Numbered from the stretch's first letter, positions 39,698-53,174 are shown. The stretch is 64,000 nucleotides of DNA from Litomosoides sigmodontis (GCA_963070105.1 OY718808.1:10162898-10226897), one strand, 5' to 3'. The notes: generated by a model from the sequence alone, not told the origin. Translations and numbers: made by a program.

Positions 39698-41730
39698 CTA
39701 CAGTAATTATTAGCGACAGAAATGTGAACACTTCCAACACTGCACCCAAAGTATTATCGGCCTGCTTAAGAACAGAAAAAGGGAAAGACCTATGTTTTGG
39801 TAATCCCGCTCGAATATAGGTAGGGATAAGAGACATCACCAGCAGTAAGAAAGCACGGCACCTCTGCAATACCTATCTCCAGGCGAGTGACAGTAGCACT
39901 GATTATTGGAGATAAACCTCTCAATGTAGAGAGATGACAGGTATATGTTCTTAGCCTGTATTCTAGGTTGGAAACAAACCGAGATGATATCACTCTTATC
40001 ACACTAAGTTAACCAGCACCGCCATAACACATACCACAAACTATGCAAATTTCCGGCTGACTAGATTGCAGTGTGAATGTTTTGACGCAGCCCAGTTTTG
40101 AAACCGTTAAATGTTAACATGTATCTTTTTTGTATTTAAATGAGTCCCTAATATACATAGTTATCTGGCTCATACTTTTATCATGCAAATTTATCAGTGA
40201 CTACAACGAGCGAAACTGAAACTTTGAATAATTTCATACTGCTTGTATTTTAGAGCTCAACTTACTGAGAGAGAGAACATGAAAAATACGACTTAAATCT
40301 CGCCGGCTGCAAACGACGCAGTCTAGCCTTCTGTAACTCACTTCAACTGCTCATTTTTAGAAATCATAGCTATTGAAATTTGATGAATGCTATTAGTGCC
40401 GCACTCAAAAATGGAGGAAAGCAGAATGGACGGTATTTGTGGAAAGCCCATGTGAAATTAACAGCAACCTTTGTGCTGCACCTTCCACTCCATTCCTCAA
40501 ATCACTTTGGTATAATCATTTTAATGCTTGTTTCGAGCATCTTTCTCTTTGATATGATTACGCATATATGGTGGTTGATATGATAGTTGCATTACGATAA
40601 TATCATAATGAATGCTTAAAATACGACTGCATGATGTTAACAATTCAATTTTCGGTTGTGAACAAAGAGAAAGGTCAGTTTTGCTTTAATTAAAGACTTT
40701 GAAATTTTGTCTTTTCGAAAAGTCGAAAATATTCAATGAGAGATGATTGAATGAATGGATTTTGAGAGATGACTGAGTGCTGTTGAGGAGGGTTTGGGTT
40801 AACGAATTGCTCATCAAATCGAGCATTCAGCTGAGAAAATTGAAGATTTGCAAAGCTCTTTCAAATGATAATTAAAAAGGCATTTAAAAATGAAGAAAAC
40901 GTACTGAGGGGAATGCTTGGAATGATTTATAGTTAGCAATGACCAGATGTAACGACCACTAAGTGTTACTGATAAAGTTCATTATATCCAATTAAACGAA
41001 TATCTTTCTTACTTTTCTGCTGCATCGGTTGAGGCTGCTTTCAACATTATTCACAATGGATGACACTCTTTTTAAAACTGTGTGCGTATGTGTTGAAAAT
41101 ATTACAACGATTTATTTTGCAATCCGGAAGTCAAAAATACTCGGAAAAAGTCAGGTCATATAATCACATATTACCAGTTATTGTATCGGAAGAGAAACAA
41201 GTAGCAGAGTTCTTACGTTTTGAATCTCCCGTTGCGAGTAATATAGTAATATGATGTAAGTATAACAAATGTAACTCGCTGACGAATTTATATTTACAAG
41301 TTCTGCGCGAAAATAGTTGCTCGTTAAGTGTCAACTTCAATTCATTTGTTGGCAATCTGTATGAAAATACCAAAAAAGTTTGAATGCTCGATAACACATC
41401 GATAAATTGATTGTCAATAAGATTGCTTGCTTGCGGAAAACTAAAAATAAGACTTTAAATATTTCTTTTAGTCAATATTTTGCAAAAGCTGTTCTGCTGG
41501 AGAGAAGTCAAGACAATGCAAGCTATCTTTACTATTACAGGAAAACATATCAAGAGATTGAAGCAAGACTTATGCTTCAATTTCTTAATTTCCTCAAAAA
41601 TTGTTGGTAAGAAGTTGTTGCGGGAGAAGGCAATCAGGAGTGGATGGTGAAGAATAGAGGAGCTCAGAAATGCAACAATCCGCATTCTAATTTCCACTTA
41701 TCTGAATTTGTTCAGTCAATATGCTTATCT
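39698..41730. other. Intergenic region upstream of PSME4, nothing recognised
   Basis: About 2 kb between the PSME4 start and the diverged repeat copy that begins near 41731. It should include the PSME4 promoter. Open frames at 39790-40002 (minus) and 40380-40583 and 41060-41254 (plus) resemble nothing known to me. Confidence 0.45.
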
Positions 41731-42077
41731 AAGTTTCCATTTAAATGTAATTCATTCATCCATCACCACCTATCGTATCCTCCCCACCCCCAAATGCTAG
41801 TTACTCAGTGATGTAATGTGCCCATTCAGCCGAACTGTTCCCCACGTTTGCCACCACTCACTCAGTGCAGTGTCTGTAAGCCGCCCCTCTCTGTCAGCTA
41901 TATACATCATATATATGCAGATCACGTAACCAAAGGATCATTCCCATTCATCTTCTTGATTGGAAACTGGGGAACGATTGCCGGTGTTGCCGTTGTTTAT
42001 CCAATGTTGTAACGGATAAAGCAATTATTCGACTACACTAAGCTTCCACCAATCAACCAAGCTAACTTCTCCAAAGA
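41731..42077 (+). repeat. Solo, diverged copy of the foldback-element arm
   Basis: This stretch aligns by eye, in the same order and orientation, to the left arm of the foldback element at 47953-48356. Shared blocks include CATTTAAATGTAAT, TTCATCCA, CCCCACCCCCAAAT followed by CTAGTTA, AAGCCGCCCCTCT and ACTAAGCTTCCAC. Between the blocks the copies differ by substitutions and small gaps, so this is an older or independently inserted copy. It has no matching inverted partner nearby and ends about 40 bp from the PALS1 stop codon. Confidence 0.85.
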
Positions 42078-42119
42078 AAATTCGCAGCACCACTCAGTAG
42101 TCGGATCATATTTTTTTAA

Positions 42120-45100
42120 TCATTTTCCATCAAATTCTGCTGATGAGATGACACTAGTGGTGTTAACTGGCCAGAATGAAGGTACCCAGTGCGGTTCTGT
42201 TTCTAGTTTCCTAATTACTTCTTTTAATTCCTCCAGTGATCGATCAAGATCAATGTTTACTATGATGCGGTCGAACAGGTGACCATAATGCTGAAAAAAT
42301 AGGTGAAAATCTGCGCTCAAAAAAAGCTCATCACAAAAGGTTGAAAGCAATCTGTCATAGAGATCAAGATTTCGTCTACAGTTAGGAGCTAGGTGTCCAT
42401 TATGCCGTATTCGTATTCATAATACTTCACACATCGTCTCAATGCTCACCTTCTCAGTTGTTTTACCCTCGCTTAAAATTAATTTCAACTGCTCATCCTT
42501 TATTCCACGTTGTCCAAGAATTTCCTTCTGACGACGGAGTTGTTGCAGTGATGGCGGTGCAATGAATATCACATAAGGCATGAATGTTGTCCTTCGCAAT
42601 GCCTTTAGATTCTGAAGCAAACAAAATAGGGCTTTATTATCCATTTGTTAGCTCACCGAATCTATCGGCTTGATTGCTTATAAATCTATTTGTAGGCTCC
42701 TTTTTCCTTTCTCCTTTCTTATTGAGAATACTAACGAGATTTTAGTGGTCTTACTAATAAGTAATTATTCGCCAAGTATGAAATGTGAGCTTACGCTCGT
42801 CGACGTAAAGCTTCCAAATCCGTCTCACTTTAATAAGATGCGTTTGCACACGATATCATTATCAACCGATCAACAAAAATAATGGGTTGACCTTCCCTAC
42901 TCTATTCAATAAATAAAATGAACAATGACAAGAGCAATAACTACCTCGGCTTTAAGCGTCAGTAAGCATATTTTGGCCCGATCAATAACTGCCTGAACTG
43001 AGGCTAATGAAGTACCATACAGGTACTTTTCGAACTCACCATATTCAATGAATTTACCCGCTTTCGCATCCTCTTGAAAACTGCGTTTTGTTACAAAATG
43101 ATAATGTATCCCGCCTATTTCACCAACTTTCTTCGGGCGTGTTGTATCTGCAAGTTAACTTGTATATTTTTGCAACTATCTATTATTCATCATCAGATCA
43201 AGTCAAACGATCTGCTCATAGCACGAAACATGGCGAACTTATTCTTACTCCTTTTCTTTCCTTTCACTACTTTAAAGGAATCCTTTTTTGATTTCCTGGG
43301 AACTTAGCAACGTTTACTGCAACATTTGCTCTCATCTATACAAAGATGAACTGTGCGGATTAAATTTTATTTCTAGACTTACGAGGTATAGCGCTGGCAA
43401 ATTTATCTTTATCAAATTCAGCCAAGCGTTGTCTCAACTCCAAACAGCCAACTCCCTCTGGACCACAAAGAACGAGTGGTCTTTTCCGCCCCGTTTTTGA
43501 TAGATATAGTGTAACCTCTTCGTATGTTAGAATTTCTGAAAAAGAAAAAAGGCACGACACTTTATCCCCTTCTATTTCATTTCATAATGACACTAGGGGA
43601 AGTAATACAACTACCTGAATCTTCATCATTTTCGCCACTTAGCTCCTCAGCCACTGATCTCAATTCTTCGATGCCTTTCTTACATCTCCCTCTGATTAAA
43701 CTTTTCCCTTTTGTACAACCGAAGAAATCCTTATGTTTGCCACTTTCCAATTTATTTTCTCTTTCGAATTCACGTGCACACAAAGCAGTTCTTTAAACAA
43801 TTTGTCGCTTTTGTTAAATTATGGGTATGGGAAATGGAAGTCGTCAAAAACTTAAATCTGGTAAAAAAATTGAAATTATTCGAAAAATGTATGAGATATA
43901 CCCATTACACAGACACTGCTATGACACGAATCAACATCATCAAAGTATCGAACTGTCATATAAACCAATTTTCATCAGTAAATGAATATAATTGCTTACT
44001 GTCGCTGGAACGATATGGAAGGTATTAAGCCAGCAAGTGAACCGTTCATTTCACAACCTTCACGGTATGCTTGCCACCAATTTTCGTCGCTCGTACTGAT
44101 CACGTGAAGGATGTCACCACGTTGAAATTTCAACGCAAGTTCTTTGCACGGAACATAAATATCATCCTGAATATAGTTGCGAGTGTGCGCAATATACTAC
44201 AATACTACTACATTGCGTACTCTACTACCCCTCCTGAGTACTGATAGGAATGCAAGTTGGATTAAAATTGTATTCTTTTAATTTACTTTCTGAAATTAAG
44301 TTTATTACTAATACTGAGGGCAACGTGCAGGCGGCTATTATTGCTTCTTACTCTCATTTTACAATTCTAGGCTTTTTCTGAGGACAATTTATACTTAAAG
44401 CTAAAACACTTTTGAGCTAAAATTTTGAGTAATCCATGAATGCACATTTCGCCCTTTCTTATTATTACGAACTACGCTACGTATCAGATTTTTAATACTG
44501 AGCAAACGACAGTGTTTTACCTCAGGGTCGTAGTCGAAAAGTGCTCGAAAATGTCTGACTTGTGCTGATGATACCCGTTGAGAATTATCATTCGATTTAT
44601 CAAATGGTGCTATCACAAGTGATAATTCACCCGACATCGATTTCTTAAAATTCATTTCATGCAAGTTACAACTGACTTATACCATATCTTTCATTTCTTC
44701 AACAACTGGGCATTAAATTTTACAAACAGCCCGTCTCCACACTCCGATTAACTTTCAGCTATCACACAGTGGCAAGAGTGTAACCACCTGATAAGCTATG
44801 TAGAGCTATATAAAAGGCTTTTTAGATGCTATCCTTCGTGATACTGAATGTTAATATAAGTTGGAATTCGCTATATCTAATTGAGCCGCATACCTACCAA
44901 AACATTGCAGACTTCAGTTACGTTCTTGCCGCGGAGGTCATTTCCATTAGCTTCGATAAGTTCATCCCCTTCTTTCAGCAAATTTGATTTCTCAGCCATA
45001 CCACCGCGTATCACACGTGCAACAATCACTTTTTCACCTTCATTACGAATTGTTGCACCCTAATAGACAGAAAGCACTGCATCACTAGATTCTTTTAAAT

Positions 45101-47059
45101 GACTTTTCGTGAATTTTTCAAAGTTCCTGAATCTTTTTACAAATGTAACATCTCATTAGGGCACGCATCTCCTGAATGCATTCCACCAATGGTGTACGAT
45201 TCAGGAGAACGATTACGAGACAACGAATTCATCCAAACACAACAATAAGATCAGGAAAATTAAAGTTTGGATTAGGTTGCTGCTAAAAAGTGTAAATAAA
45301 AGATCTGCTGAAACGTTGATTTCCTGATGAACGGAAAGTTATGATGCAAGGCGTAAAAGAATGAAACACTGACGAGATATGCATCACTGCATTTGCTAAA
45401 TTTAACAATCTTCAAGTGACTCTGAACTATAGTTGCGTTGTCGCAATCGGTGATAATGGATAATAAATCTGCAGATGTGGTGGCCTTTGGCTCTGTAATC
45501 TGAAAATTGGTAATCGATTGAAGACATTGATAACAAATTGGTTGATTCGGCTAACTACCCGGTAAAAATAATTTTATAAAAATTGAAGCGGAGACTTTCG
45601 TTCTGTTGCGAATCGAACTGGAATTGCTGAAGTCGTTTTTAGTTGATAATCTAAAAAGCAAGCATGGAGAGAGATGTTTGTGCCTCCCCTTCATCGCACA
45701 TCAAAAACGACATCAAAGTGGTACCAATGACGAAGTTATTTAAATATTGCGTAAGTTGAAATTAAAATTTGATGTCTGGAAGAAAACGAATGCACATAAG
45801 CATCTGCGTCTATAATCATTTATTCAATGGATTCCCTGTTAACTTATTTTTTGTAGTATGTCTAATTTCGTTACTGCAGTTTTACTCCTTTCCTGCCCAG
45901 ATTTACGCACACCTATGCGTAGTTCTCTCTTCTGAAATCAAAAAAAGATAACCGGCAAAAAGCACAGAAAAACTGATCCATCCAGAGAACAGGATAAAAT
46001 GCTTATAGCATTCCGTGGGCATATGAATAAATGACGAGAAAAAAGCGAATGATGAAGTAGAAGGTGACGGAAAAGGAATTCTGTGTCGGATGAGATACAT
46101 TGCAAAATACTACTACCTTACTCATTTTGTGGACGCCAACATTACTTCCGATGGCTTTTCGCACAGGTTTTTGCATGAAGAAATCATGCATTAACTCCGA
46201 TTCTTCTTCCTCACGTCCTTCGCCTTTCACCACATGATTCATCGATATCGCCACTTCTTCCAGAGCTAAAAATCATCACGATTTTTTTAAACGACGAATT
46301 GTTCAACGGATACAGCTTAAATTATTTTCACGTATCCTGGCTAAAAAAAATTAATTAACTTACAAGTTAGTTTAGTTCTATCCACGTCAGTATTATCACA
46401 AAATGTATCGCCAGACATGTAAGCACCGTTTGCGTAACCTGTCTCGACTTCGCCACCCGCAGAAAGAATGCTGTTCTTCCACCCTAACAACTCCTTCCTA
46501 CCTTTGTGATTTTCAAGAGACAGCAATTTTCCGGAACCTCGTAATGATTCCCTGAAGAGAAATCGTCATAGGCTTACTTCTTTATTGCCACAAATTCAAT
46601 GGGGAAATTTAAAGATTAGGAAAGGATGATCAAAGCTGAAGTGATCATTCTATAGGTATACCATATACAGAATGGTCATTTCATCCTTGATTATTATGCT
46701 AAACTAACTCCGCAACTAACTAGCGGGTCAATCTCGTGATAGGTGGGAGCTTGCAATGTTGGTCGGGAAAATTAAGTTATCGACAGCAGTGGAGGACGAA
46801 GGGAGTGAAGCATACCTAAGGAATGCATTTTCGTTCGTTCGGTACTCACCAAACTCTCGTCTCCTCCGTAAATAATTCTCGTAATTCTTCAACCGTTTAC
46901 CTTCGTCCTCGTTTTCGGCGCATGTTATTATGTTCGTCGCTGTAAAACTCTCACTTGCTATTCCATCCCACATTTCATCATTCGCTGACTGAAAGAAAGC
47001 ATTCTCACTAGGCAAATGTCTGAAATCGACAAGCTTTCTCAACGACGATTGGCAGACGA
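42120..47059 (-). CDS. PALS1 / MPP5 (Stardust) family MAGUK polarity scaffold
   Basis: A membrane-associated guanylate kinase of the Crumbs polarity complex, acting as a cortical scaffold in epithelia. Predicted exons: about 47059-46816, 46551-46364, 46265-46117, 45499-45374, 45059-44898, 44643-44521, 44166-44000, 43790-43615, 43535-43383, 43147-42945, 42611-42450 and 42290-42120, all joining in phase. An L27-like segment ([20 protein letters not shown]) precedes the PDZ ([14 protein letters not shown] / [20 protein letters not shown]). The SH3 domain follows ([10 protein letters not shown] / [22 protein letters not shown]), then a charged HOOK and the guanylate kinase-like domain ([74 protein letters not shown]). 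The P-loop lacks the catalytic lysine, as usual in MAGUKs. A tail of about 18 residues follows the normal end. The initiator methionine exon was not identified, so the 5' limit is open. Confidence 0.94.
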
Positions 47060-47898
47060 CTGACCGATTGCCAGTAGACGAGATGACTGAATTTCACTTT
47101 TACAAGTAAATATGCCTTTACTTATACAGAGATTATGCACCATAAACAAACGCTTCCCACGAAACCTTAAAAGTAATCTGAGGCAAGGCGACTAGTCGGA
47201 GGTATTGCACATGACACGTAATCGTAAAATAACACTAGTCACAGGATATACTGGAAGTGTGAAATGCTTTCAATCTTTACGTATCATATGTCGCCACCAA
47301 CAGCAGTTGGCAAATTATATTCAATAAAATGCTAATGAATTCACTTGAATTTATGTGAATTAAGATATGTTTGTTGAAATATTTGCAAATAAAGGGAAAT
47401 GAGAGGCATTTAAAAGCGGAAATTCTGGTACAGGGAGAAAAGGAGTGGGCAGAAAGTCGTAGTTCTATAATTATTGTCTTCATTTCCAAGGAAATATTTC
47501 AGTCATTGAACAAAATGAGCAGGAAAATTTCTAGCGTGCAACATACGGTTGGCCATTTAGGTTTATTTGGATCAAAAGAGGAGAGGGAAGGGAAAGAAAA
47601 GATAATACTGAAATTTTTACATCACTTTGTGCGTTTGCATTTAGTAGCGCGTGCGACTCCGAATTGCCGGTTGGTGATTCGCTGCTCGGCATCTCCATCC
47701 TAAGAATGTTAAGGAGAGTAGAAGTTATTCGAAATTTTAAAAAAAGCTTGAAAATCAGCTAGATAGTTTGGTGACATGGATGCAGGAGAGAATGATTGTG
47801 TGACATCAAGCAGATTTCACTGTTAAACTTTCGGTTACTAAATAATTTATCAGATCTTCGGAAATATTAAAAAGGCACTGTGTGTCGAGAAACCCGAA
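47060..47898. other. Intergenic region upstream of the PALS1 exons, nothing recognised
   Basis: It may contain a further 5' exon of the PALS1-like gene. An open frame at 47371-47703 (plus) has no family likeness. Confidence 0.4.
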
Positions 47899-48356
47899 GT
47901 GCAAGGGGAAATGCGTTTATTATCAATATTGCATGCAACATTCTTATCCAACCATTCATTTAAATGTAATCCGTTCATCCAACGGATATCGTATTCTCTA
48001 TATATATCGTATTCTCCCCACCCCCAAATCCTAGTTAATCCGTTGTATACAATGATTGTGTTAACACCAAACTGCTTCTCACATTTTATCAATCCATGCA
48101 TTTTATCAATCCATGCATGCAGCAATCACTCAGTTCACCAAGCAAGCCGCCCCTCTTTATCGCAATGGGTCATGTAACAAAGGGATGCTTCTCCTTCGAC
48201 GGAAGCTGAAGATCAGATGGAGCCGTTTGGAGAGAGATTTGGGTGCGGTCGGGTTTTCTCGTCGCTATTACATTCACTGTTGTGACGATTAAAGTAAGTA
48301 GTCCTACTAAGCTTCCACTACACTATCAACCATCAACTACCACGCAAACTGCTCCG
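47899..48356 (+). repeat. Left arm of the foldback element
   Basis: An arm of about 458 bp, complementary to 48690-49149. It also resembles the solo copy at 41731-42077. Confidence 0.93.
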
Positions 48357-48689
48357 AACAATCTACCTTTTCACAATACTATGTACTCGCTTAGTTCAAG
48401 AAATTAGGTTCCATTCCTGAGCTAATTTTTAAGAGTTTGTTAATTCCTGAAATAATGAAGAAATAACAACTTATCGGGAACAGAACTAACTTTAAACTTA
48501 ATTAGCTCAAAGCGCTAGAAAAAAATTAATTTTTTAGACAGAATCGTAAGCTCTCCTGACACAGAGGAACTGCTACTGAATGACTTCTGAACGGAATTTG
48601 GGAGAGTAGAAAAATTTCTCTTAGCGTACCTTCTGTTTCGCTAATCCTCTTCCCTACATGCTTTGTTTTTCAAATGCTATGACAAATGC

Positions 48690-49149
48690 GGAGCAGTTTG
48701 CGTGGTAGTTGATGGTTGATAGTGTAGTGGAAGCTTAGTAGGACTACTTACTTTAATCGTCACAACAGTGAATGTAATAGCGACGAGAAAACCCGACCGC
48801 ACCCAAATCTCTCTCCAAACGGCTCCATCTGATCTTCAGCTTCCGTCGAAGGAGAAGCATCCCTTTGTTGTTACATGACCCATTGTGATAAAGAGGGGCG
48901 GCTTGCTTGGTGAACTGAGTGATTGCTACATGCATGGATTGATAAAATGCATGGATTGATAAAATGTGAGAAGCAGTTTGGTGTTAACACAATCATTGTA
49001 TACAACGGATTAACTAGGATTTGGGGGTGGGGAGAATACGATATATATAGAGAATACGATATCCGTTGGATGAACGGATTACATTTAAATGAATGGTTGG
49101 ATAAGAATGTTGCATGCAATATTGATAATAAACGCATTTCCCCTTACAC
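48690..49149 (-). repeat. Right arm of the foldback element
   Basis: An arm of about 460 bp, the reverse complement of 47899-48356. High identity between arms suggests recent insertion or ongoing homogenisation. Confidence 0.93.
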
Positions 49150-51930
49150 TCGACATGACTATCAAACGATCATTTTCATTTTAAAATAATTATGCACCTA
49201 AAAAAATGGTTATTAAGAAACTTCTAATAAAATCAGGTGTTGAAATCAAAAAATGGAACCTCTTTAAGACAGCAGCTTCATGCTTATCGGATGAGGGAAT
49301 GCATCCCAAGCATTAATCTCTGAATCGATTAACGAACTCTCTGTAACGTTTTACACTACCATGTAAAATTAAAATTCAGAAATGAGACAGAGAGGATAAC
49401 GGTGGTCGCGTCGATGAACATGAACAGGACGGAAGAGAGAGAAAGAATTAAAGTAGAGAGAGCTTTGGATTCTCACGACGTATCCAGAAATGTTCCAAGA
49501 ATGTTGGAACACCGAGAAAGGCCTCATGTAAATTTTCAGTATGTTGAAAGGTACAGCTGGATGGAAGAAATAATTACTAGAAGCTTCTGCTCCACCCAAA
49601 ACAAACAACATAATTTACCGACTCACATATCATATCGGTCATTGAATAGATAGATGAATACGCTGGTAGGCAATGGAGGTGCGGGCGGAAGGTGGGAAAA
49701 GGGGGTGTCGGCGACAGCACAGGAGGATAAAAGGGAGAAGTGACGGTTCCCACAGTAGCCATCTATGAAATGACTGGTTTTCAGTTTCAGGAAACAAAGC
49801 GAGAGGAGTGTATGTATCTCCACACACAACATCACATAATCGACAAATTTAGCTTCACTAAAATTTATCAAAGCTATTAAAAAAATGCTTCCTTTAGGAT
49901 ACTGATGTGCGCTTCGGTACCGAAAATTTAGTGCGGAAAAAGATGAGGAGCCAATGTGCAATTGGATCAGTTGCTTTAATTTGCATTAATCAACTGTGAT
50001 CCAACATTTTCATGTAGCATTTATCAGTTGCATGCCTGCTCCTTTATGGCTTTTTTATTTTTTAGCGGAGAAGAGGAAAAAATTTTTAGGGCGTAAGTGA
50101 CATCAAGCGGAATGTACGAGGAAGGCTTTCGGTTTCAATGTGTGCGATTCAAACGGTCCATCATTAACTGCTACGACTACTTACCTGCAATCATTAAGTT
50201 CGACTGATAAATTCAAAAAAATTGCTATCACCTTCAATGATGTTTCGTGTTTTCGTGGGACCCGTAACTGGATCACACGCGAGCTGACGCACTACAAATA
50301 AACTGATTGAAAAGAGTTTAGCAATGAAATTTGTTTGTTTCCTTTTTCCTTTTCCTCTTCTTTGCACATCCGATAACTAACTCTATTTGCCGAATATCTT
50401 TTTCTATAGCGGCTACTTCGACATTTCGCGAAGTTGGACAGTAACAGGTTGGTGCGAGCAACGGCTATTTGTAAACAGTGCGTAGGAGGGTACGAGCAGT
50501 GCTATCAACTAAGCATGTATAATTTAAGGCATTACTAGCGGACTTCGAGGAAATAATTCAAGTGCAATAAAGCATGAAAATTGATGGAAAAGGAAGAGGA
50601 GGGAGGAATGGAACGTGGCCTTCAAATTTTGTAACAATTCATTTGTCTGTTTCCAAACACTTTTTCGTTAATTAAAGGGAATGAGTGGAAATGAGAAGCG
50701 GACGACGCATGAGAAATTTGGCGACACTGCACACTGCTCGAGAAATGTGCCTTTTCAAGTACTAAGAAAATAACAGCGACGTGAAAAAGAGCAGAGGGAT
50801 TTATTTCGCTCCACTCAAAAGTAACAAATTAAAATTTAAACGAAAGCTCAACTAATTCTTATTTTTCGCAGCAACTTTTATACTTATTAGTACTTTATAC
50901 TTACGCCAAACTTGGACACAAACGTCAGCTATAGGTTAGAAAGAGAGGCGAACCGAAGGGTTCGTCGAATGAAATTTTTCAAATTTTTTCCGGAAGGTAA
51001 GAGAAGGAAGCATGACGTGAACAAATAAACAACCCTAATTATGCAGATATGGTAGGCCGATGAATGTGGCCGCGATCAATAATATTTGTTTGTTTGGGGA
51101 ATGAATATCGTTAAGCCTCGCTACCTTCGTGCACTCTAAAATGACCTCGATGGAGATGCACTGCCGAAAGAAGCTTTTTCAAATTGCGGTGAAGTTTCAA
51201 GTGAAGGTATGATGAAGGTGAGTGATTGCAGAGGAACGGTTGGATGTGCGATGGCGAGAGAGTAAAGGTTGAGGGAGAGATGAGCGGTGTGGTGCAGTGC
51301 TGCTAAATGCGAAATGGAACAACCTCATTCCAATGAAGCCAAATTTGTTTGTCAGGAAAAGAGCAGCAGGAAAAGCTGCTCACTGCTGATCACACTAGTC
51401 CTTCTTCTCCTTCTCTACAGAAAAACCATTATCAACGATAGTGAAATGGAACGAATCTGTGAACTGAATGAACCTCTACCGTTCCTGAATTCACTCGCTT
51501 CATGCTATCTGCAATGAAACTGCAACTGGCGAGAGATAAATTGAAGAGGTGAAGGAAGGAGTGGGAATTGAGGTGCAGGAACGGCTACTTCAACTGGTAC
51601 GAATAGTCGGGACAAGGCAAACGTAGAGTGAATCAACTCAGTCAGTCTACCTACACAAATGCATTACGCGCCGGACGTGGAGGCGCCAGCGCCACAATGG
51701 CATGCCTTGTCCTCTGCATCACACGATGCATGCATGCCCAAATCTGCAAGCGAGCAACACCGTTGCAGTAGCGGCAGCTGAGTAGCTGATGAAAGGGAAA
51801 AGCTGGCAGTGGATGATGGCCTCGCTGTTGATCAATTGCCGGAAAGCACTGTTGTTTTCGTTCTGTAGTTAGGCGATGTGAAAATCCTCTCCCTTTTCCG
51901 GTAGCAAATATTCAACCAAAAAATTCTACC

Positions 51931-51956
51931 CCTCTCTCTCTCTCTCTCTCTCTCCC
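51931..51956 (+). repeat. (CT)n microsatellite
   Basis: About 12 CT units in intergenic DNA. Confidence 0.9.
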
Positions 51957-53172
51957 TCGTTCGTGGCAGTTGAAATGAATGAGAGTGTATGAGTATGAGT
52001 GAGTGAGAAGGAAAAGGTCATCATCACATCCGATATATCCGTGAATTTGGGGCAGGGCATTTTAGATCGGCAAAAAAAGTTAGAAAAGTACTGTTAGAGA
52101 AAGAAAGGAGAAGAGTGACACAAAGAGGGAAAGGTTCGGTAATTTCATTGCGAGTGGAAGGAAAGGGACGATTGAAGGAGGAAATGGAGCACGGCTGACA
52201 GTGCTGTGGGCGATTGCGCTTCATATTTGTATGATTTCAACAATGTCTAAGGTTCACTGGGAATTCATTGGGTTTAAGTGACCGGACGGTAAGCAGTGGG
52301 ATAACAGTTGGGGATTGAGATTTCCTAACGGTACAAGAGGATTGCTCTCGGCCGGATTGAGGAGGAGTAGTTGAGAAAGTGTTGAAATCGTTTGGCCAAA
52401 CATGGGCAATCAATGGGTAAAGCGAAATCCGGGCGGGTTTTTCCGAAACGGTCTGCGTGTGCGTGTGTGCATGTTTAAGCTTACCGTGAGGAGTACGGTA
52501 CGAGTTACAGCACACAGTGATGGTTGTTGAGTAAGCTCGTTGCATTCAAATGACGAAATCATGGTGGATTGAGGTCGTGCAGTGGTATCCAAGAACAAAG
52601 GATGTGTGGTTGAGGCTAAGCAGAGTTTAATGTCCCTTTGTTAACATCCTCACGATTAAATGATGCAATCCTATAGATTTTTATAACTCGTGCTAACTTT
52701 CCCTCGGCTTTCCCGACATGATGTAACCATACATAAGTTTGTCCTGATTGCTTCTCGTTTTAAACGAATAATGAGAGGAAACGCAAATGCAACGGATGCA
52801 CTGAAAGGGCACAACAAATGGTAGATAGGCAGAAGGGGCCGACGCGTGCAACGCGGAGGGTTACGTGTAACGTAGAGTCAAACAATTATTTCGCGCTCCG
52901 ATCAGTTACGCGTGTGCTTATCTTATTTCCCCTTTTCCGGCTTCCCTCTACTGCTGAATTTTTTTTCCCTCAAGTGAAATTGCTCGTCCGTCGCCATACC
53001 GGTGGAAACGCCGTTGAGCCATGCTGGCTGTAGCTGTGTTCGAAATTGGTGGTGTTGCGTAGTTAGCCATAAACCTCTCTTGCTTTCTCCTTCCAGTATC
53101 GCCACCACATCACGCAGCAATGAGTGCTTCCCCGTGAACACTGCTGCAATGAGTGAGCATAGACTGGGCGGA

Positions 53173-53174
<2 letters not shown>

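Larger units (their letters stand above)
47899..49149. mobile_element. Foldback (long inverted-repeat) element, about 1.25 kb, non-coding
   Basis: Two near-identical inverted arms flank a unique spacer of about 333 bp. The left arm is 47899-48356 and the right arm 48690-49149. Reading the right arm backwards reproduces the left arm with few differences, for example single-base changes and a small indel in the CATGCATGCAGCAA region. Beyond the outer ends, similarity resumes after a gap of about 11 bp on one side (a shared TCGA). Each arm carries an internal tandem repeat of ATTTTATCAATCCATGC. No transposase frame is present, so this looks like a non-autonomous foldback or MITE-like transposon. 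The mirrored 90-residue open frames in the two arms (47850-48125 minus and 48923-49189 plus) are a by-product of the symmetry. No clear target-site duplication was found. Confidence 0.9.

Noticed and set aside
47850..48177. Open frames of about 90 codons on both strands at 47850-48177, repeated at 48871-49189, which look like a duplicated gene
   Set aside because: They are mirror images created by the inverted repeat arms. The translation is low in coding character, and the solo copy does not keep the frame open.
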